Positions 42,300 to 51,358 of a stretch of DNA of 57,882 nucleotides are shown piece by piece. The translations under genes and the position numbers were made by a program. Under the pieces are notes generated by a model that had not been told where the DNA came from, ran no database searches, and worked only from the letters and a program-made list of their open reading frames with translations. Source of the DNA: Muribaculaceae bacterium (GTDB lineage: Bacteria > Bacteroidota > Bacteroidia > Bacteroidales > Muribaculaceae); the NCBI GenBank assembly GCA_023667015.1, contig JAMPAX010000011.1, positions 1 to 57,882 of the forward strand, read 5' to 3'. The first letter of the stretch is position 1, and every line of letters starts with the position of its first letter.

Positions 42300-44282
42300 A
42301 TGCAGGAGAAGTACGATAGAATTATTGCAGACTTTGGTCGTCAGATCGATGAAAAGGGTGGTTTCGGTCTCGAGATTACCCCGGATCGGTCTGCAGAGGA
42401 TATTCGCGAAAACCGTCCGGGAAATGCCCTGCGCGAGAAAATTCTGAATCTCCCGGAATCGCCGGGCGTCTACATGTATCTCAACCGCCAGGGGAAGGTA
42501 ATCTATGTCGGTAAGGCCAAGCGGCTCAAAAGGCGTGTGTCATCGTATTTCAATCGTCGGCATGACTCTGTACGTACGAATCTGTTGGTACGTAATATTG
42601 TCGACATGCGCTTTATCCTGGTCCATACTGAAGAGGATGCTTTGCATTTGGAGAATGCAATGATTAAGGAATACCAGCCTCGCTACAATGTCTTGCTGAA
42701 GGATGATAAGTCCTATCCCTGGATTGTTGTGACCAATGAACCTTTCCCGCGAGTTTTCATGACCCGAGAACGTGGACTCAAAGGTCGATATTATGGCCCC
42801 TATGCAAACCGGCAGACCGCGAAGTTGGTCTTGCAGCTTATTCGTGATATTTATCCTTTGAGGAGTTGCCGACATTTTATTGATGCGGCAAGTGTGGCGC
42901 GAGGTAAGCATTCTTTATGCTTAGACTATCATATTGGCAAATGTGGGGCTCCTTGTCGTGGCCTTGTCAGCGTTGATGAGTATGGGGAATATATCCGCAA
43001 AGTTCGCCAAATCCTAAATGGAGAGACAGTGGTTCTCGAGAATCATCTTAAGGAGAAGATGACTGAGCTCGCCGAGAATCTGAAATTCGAGGAAGCACAG
43101 GAGGTGAAGGTGAATTATGAGAACGTGAAACGCTATAATTCAAAGAATGTAATTGCACGCACAGACTCTTTGGATGCGGATATTTTCGCCTATGAGGAGA
43201 ATGCAGTCAGCGCCTATATCAATTATATGCATCTTCATCACGGGGCTGTCACCCGCAGTTTGAACATGGAGTTCCGTAGAAGACTGGCTGAGACACCCGA
43301 GGAGATACTTTCTATGGCGGTCAGTGAGATCCAACGCCGCTTTGACGAGCCCCTCAAGGAGGTACTTGTTCCGTTTGTTCCGGACACTGAGTTTGCCGGT
43401 GTGGAGTTTATTATCCCCAAAAGGGGGGAGCGGAGGAAGGCCTTGGATGTCGGTTTGAAGAATGCTCGACAGTATATGGCAGATAAGGAGAAGATGCTGG
43501 AGAAACTCGATCCGGAGAAAGGCACCGAGGCGTTGATGGAGCAGATGAAGAAGGATTTCCGACTGAGTGTTCAGCCGAGGCATATAGAATGTTTCGACAA
43601 TTCGAATATTCAGGGTACAAATCCTGTGGCAAGCTGTGTGGTGTTTCGCAATGGTAAGCCGGCCAAGAAGGATTATCGACATTTCAACATCAAGACCGTG
43701 GTAGGAGCTGATGATTTCGCCTCGATGAAGGAGGTGCTCCATCGACGCTATACGCGAATGATGGCTGAGGGCGAGAAACTCCCGGACTTGGTAGTCGTCG
43801 ATGGCGGCAAAGGTCAGCTGAGTGCTGCCGTAGAAGCTTTCGATGAGATGGGTATTCGCGGAGAGGTAGCATTGGTTGGTATTGCGAAGCGCTTGGAAGA
43901 GATCTATTTTCCGGGCGACCGGTTTCCGCTGTACATCGACAAGAAGAGTAGGAGTCTGCGGGTAGTGCAAGCACTTCGCGATGAGGCACATAGGTTTGGT
44001 ATCTCTCATCATCGCGACCGTCGAAGTAAATCGCAGGTTGTCAGCGAGTTGGATACGATTAAAGGAATCGGCCCGGCCACGACCGAGCTACTGATGAAGA
44101 CCTTCCGGAGTCTGAAGAAAGTCAAAGAAGCGACAGAAGAGGAACTTGTGGCCTTAGTAGGCCCTGCCAAGGCCAAAATCCTCCGCAATCACTTCGGGGA
44201 AGCCCTTCCCCGACCCTCACTACAAGAAGAGGGAGGCAATGAAGCGGAAACTCAGGTGGAAACTAATAAATCAATAAACTAA
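42300..44282 (+). CDS. uvrC: Excinuclease ABC subunit C
   Basis: Makes the two incisions of nucleotide excision repair with UvrA/UvrB. Domains in order: GIY-YIG nuclease (about 50-135, SPGVYMYLNRQGKVIYVGKAKRLKRRV), Cys-rich region (CLDYHIGKCGAPCRG), UVR motif (about 245-280), RNase H-like nuclease (about 410-570, ECFDNSNIQGTNPVASCVVF and LPDLVVVDGGKGQLSAA) and a helix-hairpin-helix tail (IKGIGPATTELLMKTF). The N-terminus has an extra roughly 45 residues before the GIY domain. The C-terminal TNKSIN is encoded by an 8-bp tandem repeat and is probably not functional. Confidence 0.96.
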   Translation: MQEKYDRIIADFGRQIDEKGGFGLEITPDRSAEDIRENRPGNALREKILNLPESPGVYMYLNRQGKVIYVGKAKRLKRRVSSYFNRRHDSVRTNLLVRNIVDMRFILVHTEEDALHLENAMIKEYQPRYNVLLKDDKSYPWIVVTNEPFPRVFMTRERGLKGRYYGPYANRQTAKLVLQLIRDIYPLRSCRHFIDAASVARGKHSLCLDYHIGKCGAPCRGLVSVDEYGEYIRKVRQILNGETVVLENHLKEKMTELAENLKFEEAQEVKVNYENVKRYNSKNVIARTDSLDADIFAYEENAVSAYINYMHLHHGAVTRSLNMEFRRRLAETPEEILSMAVSEIQRRFDEPLKEVLVPFVPDTEFAGVEFIIPKRGERRKALDVGLKNARQYMADKEKMLEKLDPEKGTEALMEQMKKDFRLSVQPRHIECFDNSNIQGTNPVASCVVFRNGKPAKKDYRHFNIKTVVGADDFASMKEVLHRRYTRMMAEGEKLPDLVVVDGGKGQLSAAVEAFDEMGIRGEVALVGIAKRLEEIYFPGDRFPLYIDKKSRSLRVVQALRDEAHRFGISHHRDRRSKSQVVSELDTIKGIGPATTELLMKTFRSLKKVKEATEEELVALVGPAKAKILRNHFGEALPRPSLQEEGGNEAETQVETNKSIN

Positions 44283-44296
44283 TAAACAAATAAACC
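44265..44296. repeat. Four 8-bp tandem repeats at the uvrC stop
   Basis: Units AATAAATC, AATAAACT, AATAAACA, AATAAACC, spanning the uvrC stop codon (44280-44282). Confidence 0.6.
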
Positions 44297-44298
44297 AA

Positions 44299-44336
44299 CA
44301 ATATCGCTGAATTGAAAAATTCAGCGATATTGTTTT
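44299..44336. terminator. Bidirectional terminator uvrC / convergent gene
   Basis: CAATATCGCTGAATT (44299-44313) and AATTCAGCGATATTG (44318-44332) form a perfect 15-bp stem with a GAAA loop, followed on the plus strand by TTTT. The stop codon of the leftward gene begins one base later, so the hairpin serves both transcripts. Confidence 0.85.
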
Positions 44337-44765
44337 CTACTCTTCCGCGAGGGCTTCGAAGTAGCAGTCGGCGATAGCGAGCCATTCTTCGAGGTCTCCG
44401 TTGGTTGTAAATCCTTTGTGGGAGGTCGGGTCGCCAAAGTCTTTGGCTGCAATGTCTGAGGTAAGTGTGACCACTGTTGGCTTGACTTCGGTGTCATGGT
44501 CGTAAAAGTCATTGATATTGACTCCGGAGGTATCTTCTTCGATAAGATACAGAGTGTCCTGATAGTTGTAGATACCCATTACGCGCACAGTCTTTGGCTC
44601 CTGTCCATCCTCAACAGGAAGTGCCAATTCCGGGAGATAATGGAACCCGGCCGTAGCGTTGTCCCAAAGAATCGCGCCGATACCACGTTCATCCATATTC
44701 AGAGCGAGATCGCTCTTAGCCTTATCGAGCAAATCAACGACAGCTTTCTTATTATTTTCAGTCAT
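44337..44765 (-). CDS. Hypothetical acidic cytoplasmic protein
   Basis: A 142-residue protein without signal peptide or membrane helix. I do not recognise the family. It is strongly acidic and alternates hydrophobic beta-like stretches (TVRVMGIYNYQDTLYLIEED, KPTVVTLTSDI) with helical ends (KKAVVDLLDKAKSDLA, LEEWLAIADCYFEALAEE), suggesting a small alpha/beta fold. It is a single-gene unit, convergent with uvrC across a shared terminator and divergent from the lipoprotein gene. Coding reality is supported by clean boundaries and normal codon use. Confidence 0.65.
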   Translation of the reverse strand: MTENNKKAVVDLLDKAKSDLALNMDERGIGAILWDNATAGFHYLPELALPVEDGQEPKTVRVMGIYNYQDTLYLIEEDTSGVNINDFYDHDTEVKPTVVTLTSDIAAKDFGDPTSHKGFTTNGDLEEWLAIADCYFEALAEE

Positions 44766-44889
44766 AATAGTAGAGTTTTTATAGTTCCAACAACGCCCCC
44801 CTCCGAATAGTTCATCCTAAAACTCCCAACCCCCTCCTCGTCCTCCCCACAAGAGGTAACCACGAAAAATTCTGAATAAGATTTTTAAT

Positions 44890-44921
44890 TTTGGCAGTAT
44901 GAAGGAATTTCGTTAACTTTG
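44890..44921 (+). promoter_or_regulatory. Promoter of the OmpA/TPR lipoprotein gene
   Basis: TTTG (44890-44893), 20-bp spacer, TAACTTTG (44914-44921): exactly the architecture of the tRNA-Val and tRNA-Lys promoters in this window, fitting a highly expressed gene. Leader about 22 bases. Confidence 0.85.
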
Positions 44922-44949
44922 AACCCAAATAAACTTAAGAGCCCTATTA

Positions 44950-46632
44950 ATGAAAAGAACAATTGCTTATCTTGCTCTGGGCGCCGCTCTTGTCGGCTTC
45001 TCCGGATGCTCCAAGAAGCTGGGTCAATTCTCCAGCGACTTTTTCTCTACAGACCCCACTCCTTTAGCTACTGTGGGGCAGAATGTACCCGCTACTGTCA
45101 ATGGCCGTATACCTGCCAAGTTTATGGTCAAGAATTGCAAGGTTACTGCTATCCCCCGTCTGCAATGGGACGGCGGATTCGTAGATGCTCAACCCGTGGA
45201 ATTCCAGGGTGAAAACGTCCGCGCTAATGGCCAAATCGTCAGCTATAATAATGGCGGTAATGTCTACATCCCCTTCAATGTGGTTTACAAGCCGGAAATG
45301 GCTAATTCTGACCTCTATTTGACTTTCAACGTGGACCAGAATGGCAAACTGTATACCCTCGAGCCCGTTAAGGTGGGCCGTGGCGTTATCTCTACTTCTA
45401 CTCTGGCCAACGCCCGCACTGTCGCTCCGGCGATCGCTCCGGACGCTTTCCAGAAGGTTATCACTGAGAAGTATTCTGCAGATATCCATTTCCTTATCAA
45501 CCAGGCTAACATCCGTCCTTCTGAGGCTAATTCCTCAGCATACATCGACCTCAATAAGCGCCTTATGGAGGCCAACGCGGCTCCCAATATGGAGATCGCC
45601 GGTCTCTCTGTCAGCTCTTTCGCTTCTCCCGAGGGTACTCTGGAGTTCAACACTCAGCTCGCTGAGCGCCGCGAACAGAACACTACGGCTTTCCTTGAGG
45701 GCCAGCTGAAAAAGGATCGCATCACCGAATTCGGTGAGCTGACCTCCTCCTTCACTCCCGAAGACTGGGAGGGTTTCCAGCAACTCGTAGAGAAGAGCAA
45801 CATTCAGGATAAGGAGCTTATCCTCAGTGTTCTCCAAATGTATAAAGACCCCGAAGAGCGTGAGCGTGAAATCCGCAACCTCTCCACCGTCTTCAATGAA
45901 CTCGCTGACCAGATTCTGCCCCAGCTCCGCTATTCCCGCGTGATGGCTTCCATCAACGTTATCGGCAAGAGCGATGAGGAACTGATTCGTCTGTTCAACA
46001 CCGATCCTTCCAAGCTCACAGAGGATGAAATCCTTTACGTTGCTACTCTGACCGACGACAATACCAAGAAGATGGAGATCTACTCCAAGGCTACTGAGCT
46101 CTTCCCCAACTCTTGGAGAGCTGCCAACAACCTCGGTGCAGCCCAGTATGCTGCCGGTGAACTGACACAGGCTCGCCACACTCTCGCTCGCGCTGCGTCT
46201 CTGAATCCTTCTGCTAAGGAGGTGGCAATGAACCAGGGTCTGCTCGCTATGGTAGATGGCGATGTGGCTAAGGCTAACGAACTCTTCGGTGCCGCTGCCG
46301 GTGTTCCGGAAAATAAGGATGCTCTGGGCGTCTACTACCTGGCTACCGGTGAGCTGGCTCGCGCTAACACTGCTTTCGGTGATTCCAAAACCAACAATGC
46401 CGCTCTGGGTCAGCTCCTCGCTAAGGATTATGCAGCTGCCAAGGCTACTCTCGCAGCTATCCCCAATCCGGATGCTACTACCTACTATCTTACAGCCATC
46501 CTCGGTGCACGCACCAACAATGAGACAATGGTCATGAGCAACCTTCGTCAGGCTGTCAAGCTCGACAGAAACCTTCTGAATAGAGCGAAGAAAGACCTCG
46601 AATTCGCTAACTTCAACCTCAGCTACCTTTAA
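44950..46632 (+). CDS. OmpA-like/TPR lipoprotein, probably abundant
   Basis: A 560-residue lipoprotein: the signal peptide ends at GFSGC with Cys20 as the lipid site. After a beta-rich N-terminal region (about 35-160), an OmpA-like domain is recognisable at about 175-270 (DIHFLINQANIRPSEANSSAYIDLNKRLMEA, SSFASPEGTLEFNTQLAERRE), and TPR helices fill about 360-560 (WRAANNLGAAQYAAGELTQARHTLARAASLNP). An outer-membrane anchor with a periplasmic murein-contacting OmpA fold is the likely topology. Codon use is strongly biased (CTC, CGC, GCT, AAC) compared with neighbours, and the promoter is near-perfect, so it should be one of the most expressed genes here. Two hairpins follow the stop. Confidence 0.83.
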   Translation: MKRTIAYLALGAALVGFSGCSKKLGQFSSDFFSTDPTPLATVGQNVPATVNGRIPAKFMVKNCKVTAIPRLQWDGGFVDAQPVEFQGENVRANGQIVSYNNGGNVYIPFNVVYKPEMANSDLYLTFNVDQNGKLYTLEPVKVGRGVISTSTLANARTVAPAIAPDAFQKVITEKYSADIHFLINQANIRPSEANSSAYIDLNKRLMEANAAPNMEIAGLSVSSFASPEGTLEFNTQLAERREQNTTAFLEGQLKKDRITEFGELTSSFTPEDWEGFQQLVEKSNIQDKELILSVLQMYKDPEEREREIRNLSTVFNELADQILPQLRYSRVMASINVIGKSDEELIRLFNTDPSKLTEDEILYVATLTDDNTKKMEIYSKATELFPNSWRAANNLGAAQYAAGELTQARHTLARAASLNPSAKEVAMNQGLLAMVDGDVAKANELFGAAAGVPENKDALGVYYLATGELARANTAFGDSKTNNAALGQLLAKDYAAAKATLAAIPNPDATTYYLTAILGARTNNETMVMSNLRQAVKLDRNLLNRAKKDLEFANFNLSYL

Positions 46633-46659
46633 TCATAATTCGGCTTTGCCGAATTATGA
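46633..46659 (+). terminator. Hairpin 1 after the lipoprotein gene
   Basis: TCATAATTCGGC-TTT-GCCGAATTATGA, a perfect 12-bp stem starting at the base after the stop codon. There is no strong T-run (TGGTTTATG), so it may protect the 3' end of the mRNA rather than terminate efficiently. Confidence 0.55.
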
Positions 46660-46689
46660 TGGTTTATGAGTTGAAGAGTTTAAGCGTTT

Positions 46690-46725
46690 CAAGTTTACTA
46701 AGCGTCTTGGCGCTTAGTAAACTTG
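46690..46725 (+). terminator. Hairpin 2 before the DUF4254 gene
   Basis: CAAGTTTACTAAGCG (46690-46704) and CGCTTAGTAAACTTG (46711-46725), a perfect 15-bp stem with a six-base loop, followed by AGTTTTAAAA. The next gene starts 17 bases later, so partial read-through could give a step-down in expression. Confidence 0.6.
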
Positions 46726-46742
46726 AGTTTTAAAAAAAGATT

Positions 46743-47378
46743 ATGAATCAGATTGTTCCCAATAAGTCTACTTTTGCCCCGGAAGCTAATGAAATCTTCG
46801 ATAGGGCTGTCGCAGACTATCATCTTACCGACAATATTGATGCTCCCAAGCCACAACCGTTTGAGGAGGGCTCGCAGGAGGCTGTACTCTATGATAAGTG
46901 CTGGATAGATGCGGCCCAATGGCATATGGAAGACCTTATCCGCGACCCGGAAATATCGGATTCGGAAGTGGTGGCTCTCAAACGCCGTATTGACCGTTCG
47001 AATCAGGATCGTACGGATATGGTGGAGGAAATCGACACTCGCTTTCGCGATATGTTTAGCACGGTAACTCCCCTTGAGGATGCTACTATCAATACAGAAA
47101 GTCCTGCTTGGGCTATCGACCGTCTGTCGATTTTGGCTCTGAAAATCTGGCATATGCGAGAACAGGCCACCCGTACAGACGTTGACACTGCCCATCAGGA
47201 GTTCAACCGTGGGCGCCTGGAGGTGCTCCTCGAACAGCGCCGCGACCTCACAGCTGCCATCGACACCCTCCTTTCCGATATCGCCGCCGGCCGTAAGTAT
47301 ATGAAGGTATATCGCCAGATGAAACTCTACAACGACCCGGCTACCAATCCGGCTCTCTATGGCAAAAAGCAGGGGTAA
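46743..47378 (+). CDS. DUF4254 family protein
   Basis: A 211-residue cytoplasmic, mostly helical protein of the Bacteroidetes DUF4254 family, recognised by IDRLSILALKIWHMREQATRTDVDTAHQ and the C-terminal LFSDIAAGRKYMKVYRQMKLYNDP-like segment. No biochemical role is known to me. The family is frequently found directly upstream of a family 9 glycosyltransferase, as here (two bases between them), which suggests a part in lipopolysaccharide core synthesis. Confidence 0.83.
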   Translation: MNQIVPNKSTFAPEANEIFDRAVADYHLTDNIDAPKPQPFEEGSQEAVLYDKCWIDAAQWHMEDLIRDPEISDSEVVALKRRIDRSNQDRTDMVEEIDTRFRDMFSTVTPLEDATINTESPAWAIDRLSILALKIWHMREQATRTDVDTAHQEFNRGRLEVLLEQRRDLTAAIDTLLSDIAAGRKYMKVYRQMKLYNDPATNPALYGKKQG

Positions 47379-47380
47379 AA

Positions 47381-48460
47381 ATGGTAAAAAACAGGGGTAA
47401 AAAGTCCCGTTCTTTTGAGGCAATGAAAGAGGATGCTGTCTTGGCAGTGCGTCTCTCTGCAATTGGAGATGTGGCTATGTCGCTACCGGCTCTCTATGAC
47501 GCCTGCACTGCCAGCCGCCAACGGCATTTCATCTTGCTTACCAAGCCGCGGATGGCTTCGATTTTTACCTCTCATCCACAAAACCTCACTATCGTCACCC
47601 CCGACTTGGATTGCTATCGCGGCCTCTACGGACTATGGCGCCTCTTCCGCGAGCTCAAAAGGAAGTATGGATTCAGTACTATGGTGGACCTTCACGATGT
47701 CCTCCGCACGAAGGTGTGGCGTCTGTTGGCTCGCCTGAGCGGTATGCGTGTGGCAAAAATTCATAAGGGACGACGCCGGAAAAAAGCACTGACGCGCGCC
47801 CGCCACAAGCAGCTGACCCCTCTGCAACCCACCATAGAACGCTATCGAGATACTTTCCGACGTGCCGGAATTGAACTCCCGGGACTCTTCCGCGGTCTTT
47901 ACCCGCCTGAGGGCGCACCGGTGGAGACCTTCGCGGAGGTCCATCCCCCAAAAAAGGAGGGAGAGGCCTGGATTGCCATTGCTCCCTTCGCAGCTCATGC
48001 CGGAAAGATATACCCCCTTGAGCTGATGGAAGAGGTGGTAGCTCACTTTGCGGCAAAACCTCAGACTACAGTTTTTGTCTTCGGCTTTGGCAAGAAGGAG
48101 AATGAGACAATCAGCAGATGGGCAGATAAATATGGCGTTGTCAATATGGCCGCTAAGGGTGCCGGAATGGCTCGCGAGATAGCCCTGCTCAGCCATTGTG
48201 ATGTGATGATATCGATGGACTCTGCCAATATGCACCTTGCTTCACTTGCCGGATGTCGCGTGGTCAGCATCTGGGGCGCTACCCATCACTATTGCGGTTT
48301 TATGGGTTGGCAACAGAGTCCGGAGGATGCCGTGCAACTCGACATGCCATGTCGCCCCTGCTCCGTGTTTGGCAACAAGCCCTGCTTGCGCCATGACTAC
48401 CAATGTCTTCGAGGTATAACTCCGAAGATGATTATCAACCGTGTTGAAAAATCCCTATGA
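47381..48460 (+). CDS. Family 9 glycosyltransferase (heptosyltransferase-like)
   Basis: A GT-B enzyme related to ADP-heptose:LPS heptosyltransferases. Typical features: AVRLSAIGDVAMSLPALYDA near the N-terminus, MVDLHDVLRTKVWRLLARLSG, WIAIAPFAAHAGKIYPLELMEEV, and CDVMISMDSANMHLASLAGCRVVSIWGATHH in the donor site. A Cys-rich PCRPCSVFGNKPCLRHDYQCL segment follows. The start at 47381 is preceded by AGGGG; an alternative ATG at 47423 would remove a basic 14-residue leader and may be real. The stop overlaps the TPR gene by four bases. Confidence 0.88.
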   Translation: MVKNRGKKSRSFEAMKEDAVLAVRLSAIGDVAMSLPALYDACTASRQRHFILLTKPRMASIFTSHPQNLTIVTPDLDCYRGLYGLWRLFRELKRKYGFSTMVDLHDVLRTKVWRLLARLSGMRVAKIHKGRRRKKALTRARHKQLTPLQPTIERYRDTFRRAGIELPGLFRGLYPPEGAPVETFAEVHPPKKEGEAWIAIAPFAAHAGKIYPLELMEEVVAHFAAKPQTTVFVFGFGKKENETISRWADKYGVVNMAAKGAGMAREIALLSHCDVMISMDSANMHLASLAGCRVVSIWGATHHYCGFMGWQQSPEDAVQLDMPCRPCSVFGNKPCLRHDYQCLRGITPKMIINRVEKSL

Positions 48461-51351
48461 AAAGGACACTATTCTCTTTAATCTTAGCGGCGGGTGGGCT
48501 CTCCGGAACTCTGAGTCAAGCTCAATATATTGCCTCTCCGGAGTATCTTTCACCCTTGACACCCGGCTACATGTGTCGTGCCGCTGACTTCAACGAACTC
48601 GACCTGTACGAGGCCGCTGCCGACCAACTCCAGCGAATTTCTACTGAGGGTATCTCCCTTGACCCATCCTCACGTCGGGAGTTCCTCTTCCTGCTCGGCA
48701 ATGCTTATAGTCGCACGGCAAACCCCCGGTGTCTTGTCCTTCTACGGGAATTCATAGCCCTTTATCCCTCCTCTGCAGAGGCTGTGGAGGCAAAGCTCGC
48801 TGAGGGTGATTTCTATTTTTTTAGCCGGAGATATGCCAACGCTCTTGAGGTCTACAATAGTATTGACTTCAACCGCCTCGACTCCGTCTTGCGTCCCGAG
48901 GCTACCTACCATCGGGCTTTCGCCATGCTAAAATGTGGCTTCTTCAATGAGGCCAAACCACTCTTCGCTACCCTCAAAAATGACCGGGAATATGCTGCCG
49001 GGGCACTCTTCGGAATCGCCTATGCTGACTATATGAATGGTGACTATGCCCGAGCCCTCGAGAGGTTTCGCGAAGTGGAAAAACTCCAGTCAAGAAAATA
49101 TATCCCTGAACTCGAACCGGGATTCTATATAGCCCAGATTCTCTATGGTCGAGGCGACTACGAGGATGCTCTCTCCCAAATTCGTAGGATTGAAGATAAT
49201 ATGGTGCTCCCATCATTACGCTCCGAGACAATGCGCGTTGAGGGCCTGTCTCTGTTCAAACTCGATAATGCCGATGAGGCTTTCCCAATTCTGAATAAGT
49301 ACGTTGCCGAGATGGGAGATGGTGCCGCGCCGGACGCAATGTATGCGTTAGCAACTATCCTATATGACCGTGGAGAGTATGACAAAGCTGCTCCACTTTT
49401 TGCCGCCGTTGCCGACAATACAGACGCCATTGGCCAGGGTGCCCAGCTCTATCTCGGACAAATAGCGGCCGATAAGGGTGACGACAATGCCGCTGCCATT
49501 TTCTTCGATAAGAGCTCGAAGATGGACTTCGACCGCGATGTTACCCACAAAGCCCTTTACAACTATATCGCTGCCCTCTCAAGGGGTGGACGTGTTCCTT
49601 TCGCTCCGCAGATTCAGGTTCTGGAGCGCTTCCTCTCTCTATACCCCAATTCAGAGAAGGCCCCGACTGTCAGACAATACCTTGCTTCCGCATATTTCCA
49701 CGAGAAGGACTATCGGCGAGCCCTTACAAGTATAGAGGGGATAACAAACCCATCTAAGGAGGTTAAGGCTGTAAAACAGAAAATTCTGTATGAATTGGGC
49801 GTGACGAATCTTCAGAATGGCCATTCTGCTGAAGCTGCTATTTATCTGAAGGATGCCGTGGCCTTGGGAAATCTTAATGATGGCCTTTTGCCCCAAGCTC
49901 GTCTTTGGCTGGGTGATGCTTTATATGCTGAGCATCAGTATGGCAGAGCAGCTGATGAGTATGCCAAGGCTCAGAGTGGACTGAAAGTGCCCAATAAGGG
50001 TCTGGCTATTTATGGTCAAGCATATTCGCTACAACAGCAGGATAAGTTTCAACAGGCGGCCCCGCTTTTCCGGCTTGCCGCAGATGATGAAAGTATCCCA
50101 CAGCGTATGCGTACAGATGCTTGCCTGCGCTTGGCGGACTGTCTCTTCTACACCGGCAATCGCTCCGAGGCTGCCAGGCTCTATTCGGATCTTAGCCGGC
50201 AGGGTGTCGCGGACTCCGACTACGCTGCTTGGCGTAATGCCGAAATTCTGGGAGCTACGGGCGACACTCGCGGTAAAATCGCTGCCCTGGAGAAGTTGCT
50301 CTCTTCGGCTACTCCGCGCTGGATGCCTGATATTCTGTCCTCTCTTGCAGAGGCCTACACCGCCGACGGCCAGGAGAGGAAGTCTCTCAAGGTCTACGGA
50401 CAGCTACTCAGCGATTATCCCGAATCTGCCACTGCTCCCCGCGCAGCTCTATCGCTGGCGGAAGTATACGTGCGTGCCGGAGATGACTCTCATGCTCGCG
50501 ACCAATACATGGAGCTTCTACGACGTTGGCCCACCTCCCCGCAGGCTCGCGAGGCCGACTCTGAGCTGCGTCGAATATTCGCCGCTGAGGGCTGCTTGCC
50601 GGAATATGCACAGTTCTTGCGGACGATTCCAGGCAATTTTACCCTTGGCGAGGCTGAGATGGAGGAGCTGACTTTCCAAGCAGTTGCCGATGCGTTTAAT
50701 GCTGATGCTTCAGACTTTTCCATGGCTGAAACCTATGTGGAGCGTTATCCCTCCGGCTCTAATGTGGCTGAGGCTTGGTCTATGGTGGCTCGCGGACGTG
50801 AACATACGGGTAATATCCCCGGTGCTTACATAGCCTGGACACAACTGGAGAAAACTGGAGATAAGGAATTCCTCTCTGAGGCATATGCCGGAATTATGCG
50901 TACTGCTCCCGATGCTGAGACTCGCCTGCGATATGCACGGCAGGTGGCTGAGTCTTCCGGTGTCGGAGCCGACCAGCGCCGGGAAGCACTGTTTATTCAG
51001 GCTGAAGCTCTTGCCGAATCGGGTAAGGAGAGTGAGGCAGCCAAAATCTGGGAAAAACTCTCCGCTAATCCTGCCAGCTTGAATGGTGCTAAGTCGGCTG
51101 TCTCTTTGGGTGAGTATTTGCTGAAGAAGAGAGATTATAATAAGGCCGAAAGAGTGTTGTCATCAATCATCGATTCCGGTACTCCACATTCATACTGGTT
51201 GGCTCGCGCATATGTGGTCCTTGCCGACGTATATTCAGCCACCGGTAAGAAATATCTTGCTAAGCAGTATCTTGAAAGTCTCCGCGATAATTATCCCGGT
51301 GCGGAATCTGATATCAAGCGTATGATCTCCTCACGTCTCTCTAAACTCTGA
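48457..51351 (+). CDS. Large exported TPR protein
   Basis: A 964-residue protein with a signal peptide (residues 1-22, to SQAQ) followed by more than a dozen tetratricopeptide-like helical pairs from about 45 to the end, for example ARALERFREVEKLQ, YDKAAPLFAAVAD, YGRAADEYAKAQSG and YNKAERVLSSII. There is no catalytic domain. It is a periplasmic scaffold by design. Its start is coupled to the GT9 gene and its stop is seven bases from the beta-barrel gene, so the pair probably acts together at the outer membrane. Confidence 0.85.
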   Translation: MKRTLFSLILAAGGLSGTLSQAQYIASPEYLSPLTPGYMCRAADFNELDLYEAAADQLQRISTEGISLDPSSRREFLFLLGNAYSRTANPRCLVLLREFIALYPSSAEAVEAKLAEGDFYFFSRRYANALEVYNSIDFNRLDSVLRPEATYHRAFAMLKCGFFNEAKPLFATLKNDREYAAGALFGIAYADYMNGDYARALERFREVEKLQSRKYIPELEPGFYIAQILYGRGDYEDALSQIRRIEDNMVLPSLRSETMRVEGLSLFKLDNADEAFPILNKYVAEMGDGAAPDAMYALATILYDRGEYDKAAPLFAAVADNTDAIGQGAQLYLGQIAADKGDDNAAAIFFDKSSKMDFDRDVTHKALYNYIAALSRGGRVPFAPQIQVLERFLSLYPNSEKAPTVRQYLASAYFHEKDYRRALTSIEGITNPSKEVKAVKQKILYELGVTNLQNGHSAEAAIYLKDAVALGNLNDGLLPQARLWLGDALYAEHQYGRAADEYAKAQSGLKVPNKGLAIYGQAYSLQQQDKFQQAAPLFRLAADDESIPQRMRTDACLRLADCLFYTGNRSEAARLYSDLSRQGVADSDYAAWRNAEILGATGDTRGKIAALEKLLSSATPRWMPDILSSLAEAYTADGQERKSLKVYGQLLSDYPESATAPRAALSLAEVYVRAGDDSHARDQYMELLRRWPTSPQAREADSELRRIFAAEGCLPEYAQFLRTIPGNFTLGEAEMEELTFQAVADAFNADASDFSMAETYVERYPSGSNVAEAWSMVARGREHTGNIPGAYIAWTQLEKTGDKEFLSEAYAGIMRTAPDAETRLRYARQVAESSGVGADQRREALFIQAEALAESGKESEAAKIWEKLSANPASLNGAKSAVSLGEYLLKKRDYNKAERVLSSIIDSGTPHSYWLARAYVVLADVYSATGKKYLAKQYLESLRDNYPGAESDIKRMISSRLSKL

Positions 51352-51358
51352 TTATTCT

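Noticed and set aside
43140..44012. 290-codon leftward open frame
   Set aside because: Antisense shadow of uvrC; no recognisable domain.
46698..47462. 254-codon leftward open frame
   Set aside because: Antisense to the DUF4254 gene and would cross the strong hairpin at 46690-46725.
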